Source of the DNA: Vibrio sp. AND4
Lineage (GTDB): Bacteria; Pseudomonadota; Gammaproteobacteria; Enterobacterales; Vibrionaceae
Length of the DNA stretch: 64,000 bases
Direction of reading: 5' to 3'
NCBI RefSeq assembly: GCF_000171815.1
Contig: NZ_ABGR01000001.1
Span: 496,001 to 560,000 of the forward strand
The notes below the pieces were generated by a model that did no database searches, was not told where the DNA came from, and saw only the letters and a list, made by a program, of their open reading frames with translations. Every line of letters begins with the position of its first letter. The first letter of the stretch is position 1. A program made the position numbers and the translations under genes. Below are positions 1 to 7,800 of the stretch, piece after piece.

Positions 1-964
1 TAAACTCAAATTTGTTGAATTCTTTGATTGAGCCTTCAAGAATGTCATGCGTTGTTTCGCGTTTTACTTCTTCTTCGGTATAGCCAGCCATGTATAGACC
101 GTCTGGACCAGCGGTACAAAGCACAAGGTCAACCCATTCAAGTGCTTTATCTGCTGCCGCGAGAGGATCGGCCTCTCCGGTGAGCGCTGCGCCTTCTTCT
201 TCATTCATTGCAACGACAGACACGTTGTCACGAATGTATTCTTGCCACCAGTCTTCATTGCCCTCAATCACGTACTTTGTACCTAATGTCAGAACAACAG
301 GCACTTCATGCTTCTTAGCAAATTCGATGGCCCGTTGGACCGCTTGAGGCATTTGGTCTTCTTTTTTGCCACGCATAAGGTAAGAAGAAACCACAAGTGC
401 TGATGCTTTAATAAAGACTTCTTCAGGAATGCTCTCTGGAGAAAGCTTATTCATGTGGCCTTCATTTATGGCAAAAGTACGTTCGCCGTCTTGAGTAATT
501 AGCGTGTAGCAGCGACCAATTGGACCATCAACCGTTTGTAGGTGGTTAAGGTTCATGCGGGAAGACGTGCGACATAGGTAACGGTATGCGAAAGAACCGA
601 CTTGGATGTTCTTAGACATAACGCCCAGCAATACGGATTTGCTGTCGGCTAGAACGGAGTAGTTGTGCAGCGTGTTGCCAATGGTGTCACCGGGGTACTG
701 ATGAGTAATTAGGCCTTGCTCAACCAACTCTTCGTACAAGGCATCTGCTTTACTCTCTTCAAGAACCAGAGAATGACCTTTACTAAGGTTATATTTTTCT
801 AAAAACGCATCGTCTACGCGCGCTTCAATATCAACGATGGTTTGACCAACACCGACAATCGTTGGGCGGTATAGCTTAGGTGCCTGACGAATTTGGTTGA
901 CTAATGGATCTCGAGCGTGAGTTGGAAAATAGTGTTTAGATTTTCGCTGACCAGGAAACTTCAT
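1..964 (-). CDS. gsk: Inosine-guanosine kinase (C-terminus cut by window edge)
   Basis: PfkB/ribokinase-family nucleoside kinase that phosphorylates guanosine and inosine in purine salvage in the cytoplasm. About 321 residues are visible from the ATG at 964, starting MKFPGQRKSKHYFPTHARDP, which is the typical Gsk N-terminus. Further motifs are GVGQTIVDIEA near residue 40 and MNEEEGAALTGEADP, the PfkB segment near the substrate/ATP cleft. The family is about 434 residues long, so roughly the last quarter lies outside the window. The gene stands alone and is convergent with nothing visible; a hairpin separates it from creA. Identity is confident; completeness cannot be judged. Confidence 0.9.
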   Translation of the reverse strand, partial: MKFPGQRKSKHYFPTHARDPLVNQIRQAPKLYRPTIVGVGQTIVDIEARVDDAFLEKYNLSKGHSLVLEESKADALYEELVEQGLITHQYPGDTIGNTLHNYSVLADSKSVLLGVMSKNIQVGSFAYRYLCRTSSRMNLNHLQTVDGPIGRCYTLITQDGERTFAINEGHMNKLSPESIPEEVFIKASALVVSSYLMRGKKEDQMPQAVQRAIEFAKKHEVPVVLTLGTKYVIEGNEDWWQEYIRDNVSVVAMNEEEGAALTGEADPLAAADKALEWVDLVLCTAGPDGLYMAGYTEEEVKRETTHDILEGSIKEFNKFEF

Positions 965-1047
965 GCTTGTTCTTGAGTGAGAAAAAAAAGAGGCGGGATT
1001 GTACCACAAAAATTTGATATTCGTCGCGCTTTATTGCGAAGAAATTT

Positions 1048-1070
1048 GCCCGCTGGAATATCCAGCGGGC
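1048..1070 (-). terminator. Hairpin terminator downstream of creA
   Basis: A perfect 9-bp GC-rich stem (GCCCGCTGG / CCAGCGGGC) with a 5-base loop lies just after the creA stop codon. On the minus strand it is followed by AAATTTCTT, a weak U tract. It lies between creA and the start of gsk, both minus strand, so it should separate the two transcripts. Confidence 0.6.
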
Positions 1071-1089
1071 TGGTGTTTTTACAAACGAT

Positions 1090-1569
1090 TTAGAGTGAAT
1101 TAGTAGGGGTTACAGTTGGTTCGACATACGCCTTCGTGCCATACAGTGGTACGGTCGATAAGCTGTGTTTAAAGCTACCCTCTGTTTCTCTCGTTGTATA
1201 AGACAAGTAGAGTAACGTTTGGTTTTCTGGATCGTAGATACGACGTACTTTCATTGTTTTGAAAAAGATACTCTTTGACTGCTTAAAGACCACTTCACCT
1301 GACTTACTTTTATCAATTTTTGCAATCATTTCAGGTGTAATGTCACCAGTCTGGCGGCAAGATATGGAGCTATCACTTGGATCGGAAAAGCTTAGATTTG
1401 CTTCGATCGAGGCAACGTGACAGGTAACACCCGTCACGATTTCATCTTGTAGATGGCCGATTTTAATGTCTTTCATTGTGAATATGCCCAGCGAAACATC
1501 ACCGACTTCATTGTCGCTACAGCCCGATAATACAGTGATTAATCCAAGCGCAAGCAAGCTTTTTTTCAT
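1090..1569 (-). CDS. creA: CreA family periplasmic lipoprotein
   Basis: CreA-family protein of unknown biochemical role, exported across the inner membrane. The 159-residue product begins MKKSLLALGLITVLSGC, a signal peptide ending in an LSGC lipobox with the acceptor Cys at 17. Family blocks visible are VTCHVASIEA, SDSSISCRQTGDI with the conserved second cysteine, GEVVFKQSKSIFFKTMKVRR and the conserved YLSYT segment. Length fits the family. A hairpin follows the stop. It is monocistronic as far as can be seen. The lipobox is a small difference from E. coli CreA, which has an ordinary signal peptide. Confidence 0.88.
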   Translation of the reverse strand: MKKSLLALGLITVLSGCSDNEVGDVSLGIFTMKDIKIGHLQDEIVTGVTCHVASIEANLSFSDPSDSSISCRQTGDITPEMIAKIDKSKSGEVVFKQSKSIFFKTMKVRRIYDPENQTLLYLSYTTRETEGSFKHSLSTVPLYGTKAYVEPTVTPTNSL

Positions 1570-1776
1570 TTCTCTTCCCTTAAATAGGTTCGTTGATTAA
1601 TGCAATTTATCAGACGAGCGCAGTTAAAACAAAATTTGGCGTTACCACAGGACTTTAGCTAGGTTTGTAAGAGGCTTCATGCTAATGTAACGCCTCGAAT
1701 CCGGCTCGATTTCTAATCAAAGCGCTGTCTTTTACTCGCTGTGATTGCCATCATCAGCAGCGCTCAAGGTAAGAAA

Positions 1777-2286
1777 ATGAACGAAAAACAGTTAGAAAGC
1801 ATTAAGAGAAAAAACGCCTGGTTGCACGACTTGGTGGAAGTTGAATTTCCCACTAAAGAAAGTTTAGAGGGTCGCGAAATTTACACGCGAATGCTCGAAG
1901 AACAATCTTACCGGGTTGTCGAAAAGTCATCACTACTAGAAAAAGAGTGCCACCTAGTCTCAGAAGATATCTTCCTTGTTGATTTTCATAGGCTTACGGT
2001 CATGTTTTCTATTTTGCAATCACAACGTTGGTCTGATAAACACGAGCAAGAGATGATTGTTGAGTACCTCACTCAAATCATACTGACACCGGAATTTGAA
2101 CTTTATGTCGGTTTTGAAGAAGGCGAAGCCATTGGTGCTGCGATCGTGAGTCAATATGAAGGCAACACCGTTATTACTGATACTGTCACTTCTCACAATT
2201 TGGATAAGGTCCAGTTTGTGTCAGATTTAGCGACCAAATTAAACGCAGAACAAAAACTGAGCGAAACTGTCGTCTTAGAAAATTAA
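1777..2286 (+). CDS. Conserved hypothetical protein, Vibrio type
   Basis: I do not recognise a named family. The ATG at 1777 (start MNEKQLESIKRKNAW, 169 residues) is preceded by AAGGT and is preferred over a GTG at 1741 that would add 12 residues. The protein is acidic, soluble and has no signal peptide or membrane segment. The C-terminal third (ELYVGFEEGEAIGAAIVS) resembles the central strands of a GNAT acetyltransferase, but the acetyl-CoA loop is not obvious, so this is only a hint. It stands alone between divergent creA and a long intergenic stretch. Confidence 0.7.
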   Translation: MNEKQLESIKRKNAWLHDLVEVEFPTKESLEGREIYTRMLEEQSYRVVEKSSLLEKECHLVSEDIFLVDFHRLTVMFSILQSQRWSDKHEQEMIVEYLTQIILTPEFELYVGFEEGEAIGAAIVSQYEGNTVITDTVTSHNLDKVQFVSDLATKLNAEQKLSETVVLEN

Positions 2287-2793
2287 ATTATCTTCCATGA
2301 TATTAACCAAGTTATTTTCGTTCAGCCAAGCATTTTAACGCTGCTTGGTTAAGCACAATTCTTGTCGTACCTTTAGCCCTATGCCAGATTTAGATAATCT
2401 AATATTAAATAATACTTGGGCCAGCTCGAGTAACTTCACGTACCGATCTTAACATTCTTTAAGACTAAGTCGATTAAGAACAAGACTCTAAACTTATTTA
2501 CAAATTAGATAATAAAGCAGCCGCATCACCATTACTAACTAACCAAGAGTTAAGTTTGGTATTTCAAAGCGGTATGGCTTCATTCGGTGATCTTGCTTAG
2601 AAAAACGTTAATTAGATTTTAGTATTCGTATGAAATGCTACGTGCGTCATTTAAAACTTCAAAACTTTACCTATTATCTCAATAGATATGTAGTGCAAAT
2701 AAATTAGTGCATGTAAATAAGCGAATAGGAATTACGTGAATCGTTAATTGATCAATGAATGATTTTGTAATGTTTATTGGTAAGGAAAGTCTT
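2287..2793. other. Intergenic stretch, no gene seen
   Basis: About 500 AT-rich bases without a convincing reading frame in either direction. A fairly good Shine-Dalgarno (AAGGAAAG) lies at its right end, directly before the HAD phosphatase start at 2794. No strong hairpin or known regulatory motif was recognised. Confidence 0.5.
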
Positions 2794-3462
2794 ATGGCTA
2801 TCAACAACATTAAGTGCGTTATATTTGATTGTGACGGCACCCTAGTGGACAGTGAAAGTTTGTGCTGTAAGGCATTAGTCGACGTTTTTGGGCGCTATGG
2901 TATAGAGATGAGTTTTGAGGAGTGTGTTGCACATTTCAGGGGTGGAAAATTGGCAGACATCCTGAACGATGCCAGGACGCTTATGAAGGTCAATGTACCG
3001 ATTGACGTTTTAGAGCCACTTTACCGTTCCGAGCTCCAACTGCTGTTTGGTCGCCACTTGAAACCAATGGATGGTGCGAAGCGCCTGATTCAATTCCTAA
3101 AGTCTAATAACATCGAGTATTGTGTAGCGTCAAATGGTCCTAGAGACAAGGTAGAGTACTCACTTAAATTAGCCGGCCTTCTCGACGCATTTAAAGGAAA
3201 AGTATTTTCTGCGTTTGAGGCGAATAGTTGGAAACCTGAACCAGACCTGATTATGTATAGCGCGATGAACATGGGTTTTCTGCCGAGTGATTGTCTATAT
3301 ATTGATGATACGCCGAAAGGTGTCGAAGCAGGTTTAAACGCAGGGGTAAAAACCGTTCAACTTTACAATGGTGCACCAATCAACAAGGTTGAAGATGAGC
3401 GTGTAATCCGAATTCATCATCTTGATGAAGTCAATGAACAATTCTTAGGTTGCTCAGTTTAA
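2794..3462 (+). CDS. HAD-superfamily phosphatase, YieH-like
   Basis: Subfamily IA haloacid-dehalogenase hydrolase, closest by eye to E. coli YieH (6-phosphogluconate phosphatase) in the DCDGTLVDSE start, the FRGGKL cap motif and the KPEPDLIMYSAMNMG block. Motif I is FDCDGTLVDSE with the nucleophilic Asp near residue 11; motif II is VASNG; motif III is the Lys of WKPEPD; motif IV is YIDDTPKGVEAG. The ATG at 2794 has a good ribosome-binding site (AAGGAAAG) and starts MAINNIKCVIFDCDG; an upstream ATG at 2755 would add 13 residues without a good site. Cytoplasmic. The substrate is inferred only from similarity. Confidence 0.85.
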   Translation: MAINNIKCVIFDCDGTLVDSESLCCKALVDVFGRYGIEMSFEECVAHFRGGKLADILNDARTLMKVNVPIDVLEPLYRSELQLLFGRHLKPMDGAKRLIQFLKSNNIEYCVASNGPRDKVEYSLKLAGLLDAFKGKVFSAFEANSWKPEPDLIMYSAMNMGFLPSDCLYIDDTPKGVEAGLNAGVKTVQLYNGAPINKVEDERVIRIHHLDEVNEQFLGCSV

Positions 3463-3671
3463 TGACAAGCGTTAGTCAAACTATGGATATGTTTAAATTT
3501 AGTTTGTAGAGGCGTTTTGTCACATAAACATTGTATGGACGTGAGTTTGTTTGTATGGAACCCGCAAGTAGCGCAAATAAACTTCTCACCGTCGGATGAA
3601 ATTAGGTACTCATCGCATTGGCAGAGCGGACACAGAAGTATTTCAATGTCTTTTTTATTGCAATTATTCAT
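3459..3671 (-). CDS. Small zinc-ribbon-like protein
   Basis: A 70-residue protein with CPLC near residue 14 and CATC near residue 33, spaced like a treble-clef or zinc-ribbon, plus further Cys and His residues in the tail. The start at 3671 has GGTGA upstream on the minus strand. It is convergent with the HAD phosphatase and overlaps its last codon by 4 bases. No family is recognised. The paired CxxC motifs argue that it is real, but the short length and AT-rich setting leave doubt. Confidence 0.5.
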   Translation of the reverse strand: MNNCNKKDIEILLCPLCQCDEYLISSDGEKFICATCGFHTNKLTSIQCLCDKTPLQTKFKHIHSLTNACH

Positions 3672-3980
3672 ATTTTCACCAACAGCGAAATTTAAATAGC
3701 ATTAATCGGATAGTTGAACATTTATCCTTTGAATGTTCATTTACTAAATTTAAGGGGTTATTTCGATTCACTTCAAACTCAGGAATCTTTGGATGTGCAA
3801 ATTTAGTCCAGCACAGAAAACGTAACGGAAATTTTTAGCAAACGGTCAAAATCTTTAGGTAAGAAAAGTACCATCCACATAATATTGAAAACGGACAAAG
3901 TGCTTTAAATAGGATGATAAAGACAAACGCAAACGTTTACTTATGATTTCTGTCATAGCTTTCTGAAACTTTACTTTTCG

Positions 3981-3999
3981 CTGTCATGAATGTGTCATA
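3981..3999 (+). promoter_or_regulatory. PhoB box
   Basis: CTGTCATGAATGTGTCATA matches the PhoB consensus of two CTGTCAT-like direct repeats 11 bases apart (units at 3981 and 3992). A further CTGTCAT lies at 3950. It is about 100 bases upstream of the micro-gene at 4098, so phosphate-starvation control of that transcript is likely. This is a motif match only. Confidence 0.6.
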
Positions 4000-4097
4000 T
4001 AAAGCTTATAAAAGGGAATTGTTGTCATTGAAAAAGAAAGTGATAGCAAGGATGGAAGCAAGATTGCTTCAGGATATATAAAAGAAAGGAGGTCACC

Positions 4098-4202
4098 ATG
4101 AGCGACCAATACTACAACGACGAATGCCTAGAGATGCTAGATGCTCTCGAAATTGGTATCATCTTGTCGGACTACATTGGCTCAGAAAGCGAAGCCGAAT
4201 AG
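4098..4202 (+). CDS. 34-residue acidic micro-protein
   Basis: A short frame beginning MSDQYYNDECLEMLDALEIG and ending SESEAE, preceded by a near-perfect Shine-Dalgarno (AGGAGGT at 4089) with 2-5 bases spacing to the ATG. It is strongly acidic with one cysteine and a central hydrophobic stretch (ALEIGIILSDYIG). An inverted repeat GAAGCAA-ga-TTGCTTC lies at 4055-4070 just upstream, and a PhoB box further upstream. Downstream an inverted repeat (GATAGTAC...GTACTATC, about 4223-4256) could be a processing or termination hairpin but lacks a T run. No family is recognised. The ribosome-binding site and regulatory context make translation plausible. Confidence 0.5.
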   Translation: MSDQYYNDECLEMLDALEIGIILSDYIGSESEAE

Positions 4203-4864
4203 AGACAATGATTGTATTCACTGCGGATAGTACATCCAATACAAATTAGTACTATCGCCCCGCCGCAACTGACGTGATGCATCAGTTCATGTAAAACGAG
4301 CCAATAGGCCACTCACAGCGTTTAATGAACTGCTAGCCCACCACCATATTGCTTTACTGCAATAACCATTTAATCAGAAACGTGCTTGGAGATTTCGTAA
4401 AGGGAACTCCAAGCAAGCAGTGCCATACTGATATTTTCATTGATATATAATCAAGCGATTTTGATGACTACAGCGTAGCGTAATAGTTGTTCTTCTGCTG
4501 GTCCTACCTGTTCTTTAAGTCAATGCTGCGTCTGAAAATTAAACCCAAATTATAGTGTTTATTATTTGGTTAATATTATTTTGTCACTTCATCAATAAGT
4601 AATTATGCGTAGTTTGTCGATATGAAATTTTATGTTTTATTAACCATGTTGTAAATATTGGTTTTGTAGTTCAAGCATTAGGTACAACCAATAATTATGT
4701 ACTATATAGTATACTGATTATTTTCTATAGGATTTTTGATTTAATAGTAAATATATCTTTCAAGGTTGTTTAATATTTTTCACTACAAGTTGTATATCAT
4801 TTTTACCTTAATTGAATTTAGATATTCTGTTTTTAATTTAATTGTAAATATAGGTTTCTAGGTT
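4203..4864. other. AT-rich intergenic region before toxin gene
   Basis: About 660 bases without a supported gene. The last 350 bases are very AT-rich (long runs of A/T between 4560 and 4860), which is typical of horizontally acquired DNA and of H-NS-silenced promoters. The promoter of the 4865 gene must lie here, but no single -35/-10 pair stands out among many AT-rich candidates. Confidence 0.5.
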
Positions 4865-7800
4865 ATGAGAAAAAATAAATTATTTAGGTGTAGCTTGATT
4901 TTTTCAGCTATGATTCCGGTATTAGGTGTTTTATCCCCATCGGCCTATGGTGCTCTACCCGTAAGGTATTCTGCGCAAAATGTCTATTATCCTGATACAA
5001 AAAAATATGCTTGCCAAGTCTCGATCAATACTGAATTTCACCAGGGCTATAAGATAGGAAAAGGCACCATCATCAACGTTGAACTAATGCGATATAATAA
5101 ATCGCTGGAAAGGCCTTATCTTTCGAAAGAGGTTTACTTTGGTGTGCTTGATGATCAGGCGGGGATGCTGTCATTCACACGTGATGCCATGACCACAGGG
5201 GATAATGACCCTTATGCCCAATGTATTGTCACAAATGTGGCATTTCCTGGTCACGTACGCAGTGAATTAGTCCAGCAAAGCTATGACTTACAGTCAGGCG
5301 TTGCACTCTACGAACAGCAAGCCGCCCAGCCAGGGCCTATTTCCAATTTGTCTATTTTGACCGACCTTTTGAGTGTGCCGTTCATCATCAGTTTGCAGCA
5401 AGATTTGAGTGCAGACTTTGTCGATTTGTTACCTATTTCAATTGGTGAAGAGGATTATCGACTCAAAAACACCAGTAATGTTGAAAATTATGCCATTTTT
5501 GTCAAAGAGGTTTTAGCAGGTAAAACAGGTGTAAAAGGGGCGTATAACAACGGACTATCACGTAATTTCCTTGAAGAAAAATCTAAAGGAAATATTGAGT
5601 GGTTTCTACAAAGGAGTCTGATTGAACCAGCCATCAAAAATGGTCTTGCATCGGAATATATTGACAGATCACGTTTGTCGGCATTGTTGCGCTTACATAT
5701 TTTGGCGGAGTTAGAGCAAGATTCTTACTTCGAATACGGAAGTGAACAGCAAGTTCAAGCATCATTAGCATTTCAATACTCGCCAAATATTACTTCAAGT
5801 ATGCAATTGCTTAATAATGCAGAGTTTCTCAATGAGCATTTAATAAAAGAGTGGACACACGTCGAAGAGAAGTATGATCAGATGTCGGAGGATTTTATGA
5901 ATAATAGTTATCCGCTGATCTACTCAAAACCTGATAAAAAAGGAAAGGCGGTTTCGATCCGAAAATTGAAAGAAAGCGATATGTATGTCAGCCATAACCT
6001 TTCTCTTACATTCAGTGATTTTTACGATAACCCTTATGAAGCACTTTCTGCCGATATTCCAAAAGATTGGCGAGTGGGTATTTCCGATTTCTATTCATAT
6101 GCTGGAGTAAATAAAAAGATCGTAAATGGGCCATTTTCTGGCGATTTACCCATGTTCTGGAACAGTGATTTTTCCTTTAAGCCACTCTCTCTTGTTGCCG
6201 TTCCTCCTTGGGATTTCGTCCCCCCTCAAGAAACTTTGGATCATGAATTGAATATTCACCCAACCGATGCTTACTTACATATGCAACTCACTATGCGTTA
6301 TCCTGATCTGGATGGGGTAGAGTTAGCGAAAGAGGTGTTTTCCTCAAACAACCCCGAGGTAAGTATTGATATTGAAGCGGGAACGCTCAATTACCGAGGC
6401 ATTGAGGGAGGATTTTTAGGGAAAAACTTCGCCCAAATAGCGGCGATAGTTTACCAAAAAGAAGTAGATGATTTAGAAGACTGGGAGATGCTCAGCGTGA
6501 AAGCCGCACTTGATGCAGTGGGTATAGACTCAATTTACGCTTATGGTTCACCTAACAACATTAAATCCAGTTTACTGCATCGCTTATCTTTAAAACTAAC
6601 GGAAAAGGCTCTAGAAGCTTACATCGGAAGTGGTTTGGAACCAGCTCTAGTAGACGAGCTACAATCGGTTGGTTTGACGAAATTGGATGTTAATCAAGCA
6701 TTTCGAGAATTGCTCTATTCAACCTTCACGAATTCAAACTTGCCGCTCAAGTTTGCTGGCAATATGAATGAAGTTCATAGAAAACGTGTGGTTGTAGATA
6801 CCATATTGTCATGGCATAACGCCTATCAAGACCTACAAACCATGTTGGTGCCACTTGAATACGATAATGAGGCAAAACAACATATCTTTAATTATCCTCT
6901 GACCGATGAAATGTACACCAAAGCAAGGCTCTTTAATTACGGTGCCCCCCCTTCTGTAGTTGACGAGCTCTGGAAGCCGTATTTGGTCCATGGTCGACTC
7001 CATCTGCTTCCTGGCTATGGCTATAACGTTCCGTCTTGGTTGATTGAAAAGGATAATCAAGAGCTAGGGAGCGCTTTGAATACAGTGCAAAACGAGTGGC
7101 ACAAAAATCACCGCGTGTTGGCGCAAAAGCTCGGGGTATTTTTAGGTGCCATGACTGATTCTAAGGCCAAGCTGTCGGGGCGGAGTGAGTTTAGTCTTAA
7201 TGAAGCACAGGCAGCGGATGCACGTTTACATTATGGTATGAAGCTATATAAAGTAAGACAAGACCACAGCGGGATGGGGCAGAGCACGACGGTGACTGAT
7301 TATGCGGCGGATAAATACGTGTTCACTAGCACAGGCTTGGGCTACACCACATTTTTGCCCAATTCTATTGTTGATTTCTTCGATACCGAAAGAATTTCGT
7401 TTCGATATCAAGATTTAGATTTCAATGACCTCAGTGACGAATCACCTCTTTTTACAGAATTGAACAAGGAAAATGGTAAACGTTGTCCATGGGATGATTT
7501 TAGTGGCATGTATTATTGGTATAACTATTGTAAATCCAAATACACTCATAAACGGGTTTCTTGGGGGACTGATAAGGATTTATTGGCCAGCACACTCATC
7601 CAGCACTTACTTGATAATAGAGATCAGTTGAAAACCACAAATACTGCTTGGGATTATGCTAAGGGGGTTATGCAAATGATTGTCCCGGTGTGGGCAACCG
7701 TGGAAGATTTTCAAAAAGGGAATTACTACATGGGATCTCTAGGCTTGCTTTCTGATGTCGGTTTTTTCTTACCGATTGGTAAGGCTGCTTTCAATACTGG

